Source: Steinernema hermaphroditum
Taxonomy: Eukaryota > Nematoda > Chromadorea > Rhabditida > Steinernematidae
DNA length: 64,000 nt
NCBI GenBank assembly: GCA_030435675.1
Contig: CM059623.1
Coordinates: 1,886,012 to 1,950,011 of the forward strand
Reading direction: 5' to 3'
Shown: positions 1 to 11,708 of the stretch, piece after piece
Layout: each line of letters opens with the position of its first letter
Position numbering within the stretch: the stretch's first letter is position 1
Translations under genes and position numbers: made by a program
The notes under the pieces: model-generated
The model's input: only the letters and a program-made list of their open reading frames with translations
Databases searched by the model: none
What the model was told of the DNA's origin: nothing

Positions 1-1395
1 ACGCTGTCCAACATGACTGATGATGATGTAAGTTCTTGATGGTATTTCTTCTGTATTACTCACTCACTCTGACACACACGTCCCATATCTTCTATAAGTC
101 AGGGCAAGACAACTTTAGGAACTTCTATAAGATACTGATAAGCAAAAAAGTCTCCATTAGAAAGGCCGTTCGGTGACTATCACAGCCTATCGGTAGCAGG
201 CACTAGGGTTGGCATTCGAGTCAAAAACGTTAAGTAAAGTTGAGTCCGGCTCTGCGAGTGATCGAGTTCGACTCAACTCGCAGTGCTAACCGTACTATGC
301 ACCGATCGACCGGTGGAGATTTCATAGCCTTGCTAGCGACAAGAGTTATACAAAAATAAACCAAAAGTGACACAAAACCTATAAAAAACATAAGACATAT
401 CCCCAGACGCAAGAGCTTGTGGAGCGGTGGTATCTTGAAAGCGATACAAAAACTGTAAAGAAAGATAGGGTCTAGTATCCCCAGAGACACAGCGGTAGTA
501 TCTTAACGGTCTGTGTGGCATTGCGAACGTCAGTTTGTTTCATTTAGTCTGGTGTCTGACCGCTCCTCACTTCCTCATACAGAGATTAACAAGAAAGGCA
601 TGTAGACAGTCTGCAATGTCAGCACCCTAAGTTGAGATCGATCGAAGAGGTATCCTGAAAGCGACACAATAACTGTAAAGAAACATAGGGTCTAGTATTC
701 CCAGAGACATAGCGGTGATATCTTAACAGTGGTTCAGGCATCTAAAGGCATCTAAACAGTCTGAAATATCATTTACGTCAGCGCCCTAAGTTGAGATCGG
801 CCGTGGAGAACTTCAAAAAAGGACACTTTAGCCGTTCTTCTCGGGGTCCTCACACTGTTATCATACTGTCTTGCCTTTGCGCTATCAAAATGATGCTTTT
901 ATTTTTAAAACAAGATCGCTTTCCACATTAACAACGAAATTAAAGAGAAGATCAAGGCTTAACAATCAGTATAAAAATTCCAAACTCCACTTTGACAGCA
1001 TTCGTTTTTGAACGCTCCAATATGACTCTTTGATAATAGTGTTTCATAATAGAGTAAGCACTTAGGGTCCTTGATATATAGGCTCCATATCATAACCTAG
1101 AATCCACGTCTCTTTCCAGAAAACCGTCTTCAAGCTCGCCATCCAGCGAATCATCATGGATGCGCGGTTCGGCGATGGCACGAGCGTCCGCATGCTTAGC
1201 AACGACATGCCCCAGCCCCAAGTGGTGGCGGTCGCCCCGACAGTCTTGAACCTGAACCTCGACCAGCAGCAACAGCTCGGCAACATCATCGCCGTGCAGT
1301 GTCCGGTGTCCCTGGCGGCGACCTCCATCGGAGTTCCGGTGACCAGCGCTGCAGCGCAGCAACAGCCCCAGCAGGCGATGGGCGTTCGACGGTAG
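1..1395 (+). CDS. 3' end of an uncharacterised gene (partial)
   Basis: The window opens inside an exon (1-27) that ends at a GTAAGT donor. The last exon starts after TTTCCAG and runs from 1120 to the TAG stop at 1393-1395. Both exons are in phase 0, so the protein tail reads continuously. Its first part (KTVFKLAIQRIIMDARFGDG) is charged and helical-looking; the remainder is rich in Gln, Val and Ala with short poly-Gln runs. I do not recognise the family. The intron is long for this genome (about 1.09 kb) because it holds repeats. Linking the two exons is an inference; another unseen exon could lie between them. Confidence 0.5.
425..800. repeat. Direct repeats inside the long intron
   Basis: An 80-bp stretch at about 431-511 is repeated with a few changes at 657-736 (shared core AGGGTCTAGTATCCCCAGAG and flanks). 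A second shared stretch, CCCTAAGTTGAGATCG, occurs near 627 and 790. The pattern is a diverged local tandem duplication. No coding potential is seen here. Confidence 0.7.
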
Positions 1396-1790
1396 TCGAC
1401 GACACCCTGGACGCCGGTAGAATTCGCATTTTTCCGTTGTACATATTTAAGTTATGAACTTCATGCCTCTGCTGTGTGTATCGTTTGTTGCACTCTCCAA
1501 CGCTAGTTCACACACACACGACCAGATCACGTTATGCACAATCCGGGTGTCTCTATTTTATTGTTTTCGCTTCTTCTGAGTCCTTTTGGCAGCGCCAGAA
1601 TGCCCATAGCCTTCCACATAAAACGTTTATCAGTGTCTCAAGTGTCAGTCTTATGCATCGGAGGTGGGAACTGTGATAAAGCTTTATGAACAAGACGGAC
1701 TGGAACGACAGATTGCTTGTAATATAAGTGATCGGGCGTTTGGGGGCGGCTTCGGGGCTCGCATCTGATTCGGATCGGTCTTTGGCCTGG
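1396..1790. other. Intergenic, nothing recognised
   Basis: Sequence downstream of the terminal exon. Only short chance reading frames are present and no family, RNA or mobile-element signature was recognised. Confidence 0.5.
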
Positions 1791-1848
1791 AAGTTGAGTG
1801 TTCGCCGGTCTCCTTAAAGCGTCAACGAACTTCACGACGACTGCAGAA

Positions 1849-2014
1849 TGACTTCTCACGCAGTCGGATTCCTGGTCTCGAAGATTTTGTTGTCAGCGGT
1901 GGGCTTCCGGATGTCCCAATACCCTATGGAAGCCAGAGCACTCACAACTGCCACATGGTTTGCCGACTGACCAACCAGGCCCTCAGAGAACGACCGGAGG
2001 GACCGATTTTCTAA
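1849..2014 (+). pseudogene. Relic of a small secreted protein gene
   Basis: The start region encodes a signal-peptide-like MTSHAVGFLVSKILLSAVG, closely matching the minus-strand gene at 29208-29417. Relative to that copy, a deletion of about ten bases after the signal peptide shifts the frame; in the shifted frame the similarity resumes (LPDVPIPYGSQSTHNCHMVC) and runs to a TAA near 2014. About 45 bp of upstream leader is also shared by the two copies. The frameshift makes this copy a likely pseudogene. Confidence 0.6.
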
Positions 2015-2216
2015 TTCTAGGGACCATCGTTCTAATTCAGCAATCTCGGAGCTGAAGACGGCTGCAAATGAATGTAAAAGTAACCCATAAAAATTTATCC
2101 TTTCAGCAAGTTTAACTACATGAAGCATGTACAAAATTCTACATCTGGTACGTGCATAACGGCTATTGTATGGCAATAGGAAGAACTACATATGACTACC
2201 GACAAAGCGTGAGATA

Positions 2217-3189
2217 CTATAACTTGTATTTGCAAAGGAGAGGTCTCTTCCGAGAAATAACGTCACACTGATACCATTCTAAAGAATAATCAATTGCAAA
2301 CGGCTAATAAACGACACTTACTGTCATCGATCGTCATAACAGCAAATGTGCAGATTCTATCTGATTGTTTACAATATGGACATCCATAAGCCTTTTTCCA
2401 ATTGGTGTAGGTCACCGGCGACTTGTCCGCCCACACCCACTTCGTGCCATCGTTGTACTTGTCGTAGTTTTCGGGTGTTAAATGCATGCCGATCGCAATT
2501 CCGCTGAGATGCAGTGTTTCGAACAGCGAATACAGTGTTGGGTTTGTTACTAAAATTTAATGTACAGCTCAATATATGGTTCCTAAAAGTGGATACCTAA
2601 GGCCTTCTCCTCTTCAGCGCTATGGATGGACGCGGAGTCGGAGAACGGGTAGAGCTTCTTGCAGGCGAAGACAATGTCGTTGTCTGACGATATCACTTTC
2701 TGGGATAGGAATGAGATGGCCTACTGTAATGGCTTGCCTTATATTCGGGTTTTTTAAGCGCTAAGTAACAGTAGGCGGTACCGTTGATGATGAGCTTAAA
2801 CCATCCATCCCGACAAGTAGCTGTAAGCCAATATAGAAGCTACCATAGTAGTTCCTACCGATCTTGTTGAAGTCCTTAGACACGTCGATCGAACATACAT
2901 CATCACTTCCCTTCGTGAACAGATAGGATATCATAGTTCTCTCTTCATTCTGGGTCCCTGTCACCTTACTAAACCCTTCACATGTCTTATCGGTCGTATT
3001 GTAGCTGATAGCCACAATCGAGTCGTTGAACCACGTTTCAGCACAGTTCATGACCTTCTCCGCAGCCATCGTCTTCACAGCCGTTCCAACAATGGAGGTT
3101 CCAGTGGGAAATTTCCGGAGATATCCAAATTCTCCGGTAATACACCCAGGGAGAAGCGCCAAAAGAAGGAGATAGCGGAGATGAAACAT
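2217..3189 (-). CDS. Secreted C-type lectin-like protein (copy A)
   Basis: Five exons on the minus strand: 2859-3189, 2738-2820, 2597-2699, 2322-2549 and 2217-2278, total 807 nt and 268 residues, with all phases consistent. Residues 1-20 form a signal peptide (MFHLRYLLLLALLPGCITGE). An N-terminal cysteine module follows, resembling the PAN-like domain often paired with nematode C-type lectins. The lectin-like domain shows the usual FACKKLYPFSDSASIHSAEE helix region and the tryptophan core WVWADKSPVTYTNW, ending in a cysteine-containing KWYQCD strand. The second intron begins with GC (GCAAGC), not GT, as in copy B. Likely secreted into the gut or pseudocoelom; the ligand is unknown. The gene is inverted relative to its paralogues at 44.2 and 46.4 kb. 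Confidence 0.85.
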
Positions 3190-3371
3190 GACCGAATGAT
3201 AGTGACCTGCTCGAGGCGATCAGACGTAGCAACGTTTCAAATGCGTGCTGTCATAGAGATAAACGGCCCAGACGGTCATTTTTATTTTTTGACATGTCTT
3301 ATGTTATACTGAGCATAGAGACTAGTTTTTTTATACCACAGTTATGCACCGGAGCAGATATGAGGCACAGT

Positions 3372-3706
3372 TAGAGATGGAATACCACACGCAACGATTG
3401 AAGCATACATGAACAGACTAATCACGAATATCGGAAGGGAAATTAGCTTCGCCAATGCACATAGAGTAGATAAATAATTGACCTACACTTGGAGGACTAG
3501 ACATACATGGACAGAATACCGGTTAGGGTTACAGCCGTTGAATTTTCACTCGATTTTTGAATTCAAAGCTGCTGCATCCGGTTACGCAAATGTAGATCAA
3601 TTATTTATCTACTCTATGGGAGCTGGCGAAGCTAGTTTAGCTTTCGGTATTCGTCCTTATTCTGTCCATGTATGCGCCATCTGTTGCGTGTGGTATTCCA
3701 TCTCTG
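3372..3706. mobile_element. hAT-type MITE with long inverted arms
   Basis: Two arms of about 115 bp are inverted copies (left about 3372-3485, right about 3594-3706). The outer ends read TAGAGATGGAATACC on the left and CAGAGATGGAATACC on the right (reverse complement). The flanks GGCACAGT and GGCATGGT agree at six of eight bases, as expected for an aged 8-bp hAT target duplication. There is no internal transposase. The CAGAGATGG end matches the larger hAT element at 36.2-38.9 kb. Confidence 0.75.
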
Positions 3707-3714
3707 GGCATGGT

Positions 3715-5200
3715 AACGGAAGAGACGGGGACGTGGGTTGATTTATGCAACGGGCAGAGGTGGTCGAAGCTTTGTAGCGTGGAACATGGATGGGTGGAAC
3801 GTTGGCAGGGCATAGGATAAGGCATTGACTGGGGTAGAGATAGGATATGGACCGGGCACATCAGTGCCCCAATGTGGAACTTGATTCTTAAGGCTATCCA
3901 TTACGTTAGCCATATTTTGGCGTACTTTTAACTCATCCAGAACGAGAACCGAACCTTCAAAACAGCTCATTGTTGTTCTTCACTGATTGTGCAAAATGAT
4001 TTTTTCAGTAATTTTGTGCTTCCTTTCCCTGTCCGATCACTTTGGAGAGACGCAGAGCTTTTTAATTGCGATGAAAGATACAAGTACTTCATACAAACAA
4101 AACAGATTAGCTTTAGGAGGTCATTGCTGTGCTTGTACATAAGGATTAGGGCATGAGCCAGCTTTCAACGTATCAAAAATGACATATAATGGCAGACAGA
4201 AGAGCCATGATCGTGGCTACTTGTACAGAAGAGGCGCTTGACGCTTCAGTTGGTCGATTTGGCTTCGAGGTTGTCGTACTGACAGCTGTTTTGGTTGGTG
4301 TAAAAGCCCAAAATTTCAATTCGGGAAAGTTGCTACAAGTACCTCTTGGATATAAGGTTATAGAAATTGACTTACACTCCCTCAGCGCCACTCTTCTTTG
4401 GGAAAATCATCAATCGCGGTAACTCATTTGTTTGCGGAATCGAATGGAGATTCACACCTGGCGTGTGATATGCCCGAGACGCATGGACTTTACGGAGGAG
4501 GCACTTCTCTTTCTCTACGAAGAAGTTAACCGGGTCGAGACGAGTCAGAATGTGGTGGTAGTAGATGTCGGTGTGGGTACTAAAAAGTCAGGAATTCATA
4601 AAGGAATCACGAGGCCGACTACCTCCCAGGATGACCCTCTTCGATAACCTCGACTTGCAGTTTGAATTTCCCACTTTCGAGTTGATTGAAGAAGAACGTC
4701 TCAGGCTTGGCGTTCCTCTTCGACGGCTCTTGATAAAGTCCATTTGCGTCTTTTTGCAAGCAATCAGCTCTATCGAAGAAATCGCCAATCATTTCGACGG
4801 GCTAAAGATAGAAAAGTCAATCTTGATGGAGTTCATGGTGAAATAAAAATAAACCACCGAGGTGCTACTGGTGTCAGCACTCTCATAACCCCTTTCGACT
4901 TTTCTCTTTTTACCCTATAGACATATTAGATCCACCGACTATTATTGAAGAGAGAGGAGGCATGGAGACCGAGAGGAAAGCCAACTGGTTTGCCATGGCG
5001 CCGACGGCATTGGGTAGTTGCCCGTCGGTCAGAGGAGCAGGTCATACGTCAACGCTGCCGACAGAAAGAAACATATTGTTTGTTATCTCTTTCGTAGGAC
5101 TGATGAACAAAAATAGATTTAGGAACCACTACAAATGCTCCTCATGCATCGAAGCTTAGATTTAGTGCCTATCCAAAATATGCTGCCACAGAACAGCTGT
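3715..5200. other. Region with unassigned reading frames
   Basis: Open frames lie at 4189-4422, 4432-4647 and 4565-4849 on the plus strand. The last ends at a TAA directly followed by an AATAAAAATAAA stretch, which could be a polyadenylation signal. I could not join these into one convincing gene, and the protein sequences are not recognised. A decayed member of the single-exon F-box-like family is possible but unsupported. Confidence 0.25.
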
Positions 5201-5249
5201 CATAAATCCTTTTCAGCAATCCCGAGGCTCGGCGGCAAAAGCAACCCGG

Positions 5250-5945
5250 TGTGGCGGGCAGTCGTGTCGCTTGGGCAATCGTGTCGCTACCGTAATTTAT
5301 ATTGAAAATCAGTGTGTTCGCGGCGGTACCGTCATCCTGAATTTCTGTAGCCGTATCCAGCTCACTGAGAAATGTCTCCCGGGAGGTCCCGGCTACTTCC
5401 AGTTCTGTGGGAAGTGAAAAGAGGTAACCAATAAACTGACAACGCCTCTCAGTTCCTTCCCAGTCCTCCCACCCACATGTGGAAGTGGACTTCCCAGTCA
5501 CTGTTCTGGAACTTTTTTGACGCGAAAACTTTGTGACACGCTACTTTATCGTATTTTTAACGTTCCGAAGCTGTTTCCAAGGGAATTTGAGAGTTTGACC
5601 TAGATATTACAGACTGTGTCCAACACTCGGTCAAGAACACACACAACGTTTTTTTTTCTGCGAACGGACGCCGCCGTCTTGTGTGGTCTGTTCTTTCTTG
5701 ATGGGTTGGGGAGAAAGTTAACGCTAAATCATCAGAGGGGAAATTATTGTTGAATTAGTCGGAGATATGTGGTTAAGATCTGCTTATCAAAAAAAACTAA
5801 TGGCATTTCAAAAACTTATCCATCTTCTCCTGGAATTGCATATTGCGGTAGATTCACGGGTCCCGCCGCGAACACCCTGATTTTCAGTATAAATTACGGT
5901 AGCGACACGATTGCCCGAGCGACACGATTGCCCACTACACCGGTA
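5250..5945. repeat. Inverted repeat pair, about 85 bp arms
   Basis: The sequence around 5255-5335 reappears in reverse complement at about 5863-5940, sharing AATTTATATTGAAAATCAG and a doubled CGACACGATTGCCC motif. Both arms therefore translate to the same chance peptide, on opposite strands. It could be a degenerate foldback element; no clean target duplication was found. Confidence 0.6.
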
Positions 5946-6116
5946 CGATGGTCATGCGCCAATTATAGCTCATACCCGAGGTCAATTAGTGCCGGTTCGA
6001 TTCGGTTATCATCTATGGGTCGGTGGTCACGCCCCGATAACCTACTACCTTTTGAAATGCATCGAATTTGTAGAAATTTGTAGAATTTGGTGTTCGAAAA
6101 ACACATAAAGCTAAAT

Positions 6117-6307
6117 AATTGTTACCATTACATTCTACATCCCAGATATACCTCTTAGCCCCCTCTTGAACACACTATAAAACCTGAATCTTACCAATTA
6201 ACTTATAACAATTAAAATATTGTTGCCACTACGTCCTACATTCCATCCATACTTTAATCACCCTTATCTGCTCCTCTTCAAAGCACCATAAACCCTGCAT
6301 CTTACCC
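6117..6307. repeat. Diverged tandem pair
   Basis: Two adjacent stretches of about 85 bp (6117-6195 and 6217-6307) share the order of short motifs TTGTTACCATTACATTCTAC and ACCTGAATCTTACC with many substitutions. No coding signal. The remaining sequence up to 6568 shows nothing recognisable. Confidence 0.4.
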
Positions 6308-6568
6308 TTTTCACGCAAAGATCGCATTTTTCTTTCGCCGAAGAACCTGGATTCACTTCCTCCAATCTTGTGAAATAGCCACCCGTAACCATTCCTGTTG
6401 TCACGAGCTTCGATCGGTGCATAAGATCAGTTAGAATCTCGTCCGACTTGACCACCGTTTGAAGACCGTCGTATACCCGGTACGCGCGCGAAATTGACGT
6501 CAGGTGTCGTTGTCCATTGGGGTTGAACCCGCTGCAAGTGGTACTGTAGAAGGCCCTTTTATGAAACC

Positions 6569-7030
6569 TTACTTTTTAAGACTGCCCTTTTCAATGGCCT
6601 CGATGTTAAGCTCTTCTCTATTATAGCTATTCAGTGGCATCTTGCTCGTGTAGGCCAAAACCACATAGGAGTAGCTACCCAGAGCGAGCAGCTTCGGTTT
6701 GACCATTTCGTCGGGGTAAGCGCCAGCGATGTGTGCACTTTGGTTGACCCTATCATTCAAGAAATTATCAAAAAAACACATTTTCAAACTCTCTCACCAA
6801 CGATCGATCTCCGCATTGAGCTCTCCCAGTGATGCCTTGTGGCCATCGACACGAACTATTCCATGATTAGTCAGCAAAACGATGTAGTTGTCTTTGAAAA
6901 GGGAAACATCACAGGGCCGATCTAAAGTTCGAGGCTAGGAGTCAATCAAGAAGGGATACTCATTACATTCGGTGGATTTTGCCAGGTAGGTTCCTAGAAA
7001 GACTAACAGCAAAACGCACAACGCCTTCAT
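6569..7030 (-). CDS. Small secreted protein, 122 residues
   Basis: Three exons on the minus strand (6967-7030, 6798-6921, 6569-6749), 369 nt in frame. Residues 1-20 are a clear signal peptide (MKALCVLLLVFLGTYLAKST). The mature part has two cysteines near its start and is otherwise mixed alpha/beta in character, ending KGSLKK. Exon joins use CTTTAG and GATAG acceptors, and the frame is kept across both introns. I do not recognise a domain. It lies just downstream of DDRGK1 on the same strand, with about 500 bp between, so it probably has its own promoter. Confidence 0.7.
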
Positions 7031-7536
7031 GCCCGGTAGAATGGCGTCTTGATCCAGGATGAGCAATTTAAAAGCACGACGCCACTTAGATTACGTCATC
7101 GTGGGATTGCAGCTTTTCAGAGCCAAAGACAAAGCATTAGTCAGCGAGCGGAAGAAAGCGATATGGATCGGGCGAAAACATACGTATATAGTCATAGGGA
7201 CCCCTTCAAGAAGCTAGCCATAGAAGGTATAAAGAAGAGATCGTTTTTCGCAGATTCATGGACTCAGGGAAGTAAGCCCGTTGTGGGTAACATTCCATGT
7301 GGAAATGGACACCTTTTAGGATCTGAGACACAACATTGGTCATGAGGAATATCGTCCACGATGTGAGTCAATCGTAGTAAACGTACATGTGACGTAAGAC
7401 GATGAGAAACCCGCCCTTACTGTAGCTTTTCGATCCCTCCTGTAAACGATAGTCCGGTCACCGCCCTCCCAAACAGTCAATAATCTTTATCCCTTTTTCG
7501 TTATTATACATCGATCCGTAAAACAATAAATAAGTC
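7031..7536. other. Intergenic, nothing recognised
   Basis: This is the promoter side of the small secreted protein and the 3' side of DDRGK1. Only short chance reading frames are present. Confidence 0.5.
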
Positions 7537-8854
7537 TTATGCAACAGGCTCCAGGTTGATCAGTTTGTTACTGTAGTCGGCCAATTGAGAGACGGACACT
7601 CGGCCTCGTTGAGTGATGAACTTCGCCACTGAAAAGAGCAGATAACACTATAGAGTGTCTACACATAAGCCTGGCGTCAACTCCAACTGAACTACACCAA
7701 AAAGAACTACAAAACCACTATGTATGATACGTGAGATCAAGTGACGCTGAATACGAATTTCCGCAAAAATGCTATTCTCAAGAGTTTTCGAGCACAAGAA
7801 CACCCGGAAAACATATTTACCTGCTTGCATCTCTTCCTCTGTGATGTAGATGAACTTCCCACGATCATCGAAGACTCCGGATAGCGTTCCATTGTCCAAA
7901 AAGAAGTTCAGTCGACTGAGCGCTTCTTCGGTGCGCAGCTTGAAGTGCTTCGCCAGCTCATCCATGTAGACAACCTTCGTTTTCTGCACGTATTCGACGA
8001 AATCGCGCATGAGATTCTCGGATTCCTCCTCGTCCAGCTGGTCAAATCCTTCCTCGCCGACCTCGAACTGCTCTTTCATCTTTAGATACTCTTCATGTTC
8101 GCGGCGCTCGCGTTCTTCCCGCTCGAGTTTCGCCTTCAGTTCTGCCGCCTTTTCGGCTTCGTCTTCGGCCTTGCGGCGTTCATCTTCTTTGCGTTCACGT
8201 TCCGCTTCGCGCTTCTTGCGTTCTTCGCGTTCCGCGAGTTCCTGAAACAAAAAGCTCGTTATTTTTTGAACACCTTGGCATAAGACGCCCACAAGACCAA
8301 CCGCTCCCTCTCTGTATCTTAAAGTATTGTCTATTCCCAAGCAAGCTGTGCGATTTCGATTCGACACAAAGGATTAATCCCAAGCAAACAGGTCGGCCAG
8401 AGCCACTGTTGCCTGCAGACAAGAACCAAGCACTCACATATTCTCTCTGAGCACGCTTTTCCGCCTTGGCTTGCAGTTTCGCCAACTTCTTCTTTCCAAC
8501 GTTTCCATCAACTCCGAGGGCCTCTGGTGACATCGGATCATAATCCTCCGCCTCCGCCTCCTCGTCTTCATCTCCACCAGCATCGCGCATCATGGCGTTC
8601 ACGAAGCTATTATCCTCGTCTTCATCGAGATTCACGCGTCTCCGGCCTCCGGCGCGGCGTCGTCCTCCAACAACGACGGGCTGCTGCTGGTTCGCGGCGC
8701 CTCCGTCGTTGCCGGCCATGGCCAAGATGGCTTCAGTTCTCCGGCGGGCCGCCTTCTCATCCAAGTGGAGCTTGATGAGGCGAGCGATGATCAAGAAAAG
8801 CACCATCAGCAAGAAGCCAACGGAGCCCAAGAGGAGTGGGTCGAACTCGGTCAT
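7537..8854 (-). CDS. ddrgk1: DDRGK domain-containing protein 1 (UFBP1)
   Basis: Three exons on the minus strand (8438-8854, 7821-8241, 7537-7628) give 930 nt and 309 residues, close to the size of animal DDRGK1. A single N-terminal membrane helix (about residues 7-28, [20 protein letters not shown]) anchors it in the ER membrane. A long Glu/Arg/Lys-rich coiled coil covers about residues 125-200, followed by the PCI/winged-helix-like region with the signature [10 protein letters not shown] (DDRGK at residues 264-268). The family recruits the UFM1 ligase UFL1 to the ER and is needed for UFMylation of ribosomes and ER proteins. The introns are about 195 bp, longer than most here. All catalytic-scaffold motifs appear intact. 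Confidence 0.95.
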
Positions 8855-9597
8855 CGTGCTGAACCTGGAAGGGAAACAAAATGAGAATGTTACATACAAT
8901 ATGACAGCAAGACGCGAATGTCGACGCCCGATTGCACTGAAGGTAGTGTGAAGAGCTCAGCATACGGCGAAATATCTAGCAGCTAGCATAACTCGTATAT
9001 CTAGAGGGACCCGTGTTAGAAGGAAACGAAGCGCTCTCTCATGACCACTTGAACAATACCCGCAGAGGAACAGCGAAATCACAGCACATTCAGAATTACA
9101 AAGCAGTAAAACACACACTTTCTAGGATACGCACTATCAGTTTCGATCGCAATTGATCCTGATCCTGCTGGAAAGACACAACATCGGATTTACCAGGCAA
9201 TTACTCAGAACACAACCACAAAATTGCGAAAAATCAATAATTAACAGTTCAAAGGAAATATGAAGCGCCCAACGTGAAAATTTCAGATCCCGAAGGCCAG
9301 CATCGCACACAATGCTCCACCGTCGTGAACGACGCTAGACATGTGGATTTGGAACATGCATGTTGGAAAAGTATGAAAGGGCTCAACGCGCAGGTCATTC
9401 GTTCTGAGACCTTCTCTCCCACCGCTCCCCAATCAAGCACCAGCAGAAACGACCTTCCTCATGGTAACTGGTCCGGACGCTAATAAAGACCGTCTGGAAA
9501 CTACAAACGAGACATGTCTGGGAGGGGACTTTAGTCAGCTTTACACAACATCAACAACATGACATCAATCAACAACGATATAACAACAACAAGAACT
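8855..9597. other. Intergenic between DDRGK1 and NOP10
   Basis: Presumed 5' region of DDRGK1 and 3' region of NOP10. Overlapping short frames around 9249-9483 on both strands look like chance. No repeat or RNA signature was seen. Confidence 0.5.
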
Positions 9598-9839
9598 TCA
9601 GTAGGTAGGGTTACCCTGTTGGGTGCGAAGGATTCCGAAACGTTTCTTGATGGTGATGCGGTACTTCGAGTACTGATCTTCGGGCGAGAAGCGAGCAGGA
9701 TGGGCCGACTGCGTTTCCTGTCCGCTGGGCGACTTGCTCTGAAATTGTATGCATGATTGTTGTGATGGATGTGCGACAGGATTACCTTCAAGGTGTAGAC
9801 GCGCTTGCCCTCCTCGTTCAGGTAAAACTTGAGATACAT
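9598..9839 (-). CDS. nop10: H/ACA ribonucleoprotein subunit NOP10
   Basis: Two exons (9786-9839 and 9598-9738) encode exactly 64 residues, the normal length of NOP10. The start [18 protein letters not shown], the central [19 protein letters not shown] and the basic tail [13 protein letters not shown] follow the conserved order of the family. NOP10 binds dyskerin/Cbf5 in H/ACA box small nucleolar and telomerase RNPs and is required for rRNA pseudouridylation. The nematode copy lacks the zinc-binding cysteines, as in other eukaryotes. The intron is 47 bp. Confidence 0.95.
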
Positions 9840-10703
9840 GACGGATTGAACTGAAATGCACAGAGATTAACACTTTGAAGGATGTACCACTGAGGTGAAA
9901 TAGTTGCTGAATGGACTGAATGACTCAATGGCTTAAATATCGACGCACGCACGAATGACTAAAAGATTGTTGATTCGCGATAACAGGTTCGCGGAATGAC
10001 TAAAGATTGCTCAAAGCGGGAAAGTTGAAGATTGTATCACCAGAGAAGGCGGCTACAATTACCACCGATACTTCCACCAAATTCTGAACAGTTTTCCCGT
10101 CTCATAGCTCACCAACACATCGACAACGAAACAGCACAGAAAATTCCAATTTTTAGAAATTTCGTGAAGAATTTAGCACCAAACCAATCTTGGCAATCAA
10201 TCCTGCTACGGCGAAATCGGCGCCGAATTCGACAACAAGCGCGCAAAATTAAACGAATTTCCCAGGTTATTCGAAAACAACACAACTCCCATAAGCAATA
10301 AGCGCACAAACCGTCCATTTGATCTAAAAAATTATCAAACACACCCGACCTAAAATCCGCCCCGTCGACAAGCGCGCGATCGGAGGGTAGACGGGTGCGA
10401 ATCGTAAAAGCAAGGCGCGAAGGCAGGCTGCTCGTTGCGGGACCCAGACTAGGAAGCAGAGACAAATCTGATCGCGTCTGTTGTCATAGACGTTCACAGA
10501 CCACAACGAGAGAGATGACGTTGCTGCTTCTGTAGTCTACAAACGAGAGATCACAGACTTGTCTGCTGTCTATAAATGAGACAGGTCAGGGATACTATAT
10601 GTTATTACATGTTTCCACTCCCGTTCCTGTTGACTGAGAGGTGTGACAGTGTGTAAAGCGCTATATTTGACCGAACCAGAAGCTTTTACAAAAAACGTAA
10701 ACT
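9840..10703. other. Intergenic, nothing recognised
   Basis: Upstream of NOP10 and downstream of the F-box-like gene. There are several overlapping frames of 60-118 codons on both strands with no family signal. The composition shifts to GC-rich at 10350-10450. Confidence 0.45.
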
Positions 10704-11708
10704 CTACATCTCATACAACTCCACCTTCAGTTCCCATCTCATCGTCAGACGCTTTCCCTGCGATACAATAAGGCAGAAAATGTCTTTTTCGTTCTTAAAA
10801 ATGATTTCGTTTTTTTTCGATTTCGATTTCGATTTCAACTGTTCTATCTCACGAATTGAATAGAATCTCTCGAAATTCAGTATTTCCAATGTCTCTTCGA
10901 TGGTCTCTGCAAATGGCGATAAGTCGACCCGAATTATATCCTCGTCGTGAATCATCGCATTGCAGCAGTTTGTTGTAAGTCGTCCGATCTGCTCCAACGT
11001 CATACTTAGTTTACACAAAGTGACACGCAGACCTCGCGGAGCAAGGCCAGGTCCCGGCACCATAGTTTTTTTGTAGGAAAATTTGTCGATCAGTAAATTC
11101 ACGCATCTGGATGTGATGTCGCTTTCAACCATGCGAACAGAGTAGAGATAGCCACACGGTTGTCGTTCCACCAAATCCTCTATTTCCGTTTGGAAACCTC
11201 TGATACCGCTCAGATGTAGAGCTCCGAGATATGATGGTATGGTGAAGAACATCGGGCCAAGTCCGTTTACGTCGACTTCTTTCTGGAGATCGTAGATAGC
11301 CATGAAGTTTGAGTCGTTTACAGCGCCAGCACAATCCATACGTCCCCTTATTGGGACCGCAATCAGTTGTCGGAGCTTCTTAAAAGACACTTCATATTTG
11401 GTATTGTTCAGCTTTGGCGAATAGGTGAGTAAATCCGGATAACACTTAATGTAGACATTTGTGCAGAACCTAAAATCGACCCCTTCCACACTCCAGGTCT
11501 GTTCAAGCAAGGTGTCTTTGTGGATGATACATCTTGCGATCGCTATGCCACGACGTAGATCCACGGCTATGTCAAGAGAAAACCGGTTACGAAGGTGAGA
11601 CACGGCAAGTGAATGCCAAGAACCCGAAAGCTCCGAAATGAGCCTCAATTGGCCAGTGACGATCAGCGATTCCACGGATTCTATGAAGTTCGCGGGAACG
11701 TTGTTCAT
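10704..11708 (-). CDS. F-box-like single-exon protein, 334 residues
   Basis: An uninterrupted frame; I set the start at the Met of MNNVPANFIESV because the two related genes at 19.4 and 42.9 kb begin in the same way (MDSVPHDFIDRV, MDTIPCVFIDAV). The first 45 residues resemble a divergent F-box (Pro, then hydrophobic spacing, then Leu-Ser-x-x-Trp). The rest is a leucine-rich body without a recognised domain and ends in a lysine/serine-rich stretch. Nematodes carry large, fast-evolving families of such proteins, often substrate adaptors for cullin ligases; that role is inference here. The lack of introns is typical of the three intact copies in this window. Confidence 0.7.
   Translation of the reverse strand: MNNVPANFIESVESLIVTGQLRLISELSGSWHSLAVSHLRNRFSLDIAVDLRRGIAIARCIIHKDTLLEQTWSVEGVDFRFCTNVYIKCYPDLLTYSPKLNNTKYEVSFKKLRQLIAVPIRGRMDCAGAVNDSNFMAIYDLQKEVDVNGLGPMFFTIPSYLGALHLSGIRGFQTEIEDLVERQPCGYLYSVRMVESDITSRCVNLLIDKFSYKKTMVPGPGLAPRGLRVTLCKLSMTLEQIGRLTTNCCNAMIHDEDIIRVDLSPFAETIEETLEILNFERFYSIREIEQLKSKSKSKKNEIIFKNEKDIFCLIVSQGKRLTMRWELKVELYEM

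Noticed and set aside
3478..3741. Plus-strand frame of 87 codons
   Set aside because: It spans the inside and right arm of the hAT-type MITE.
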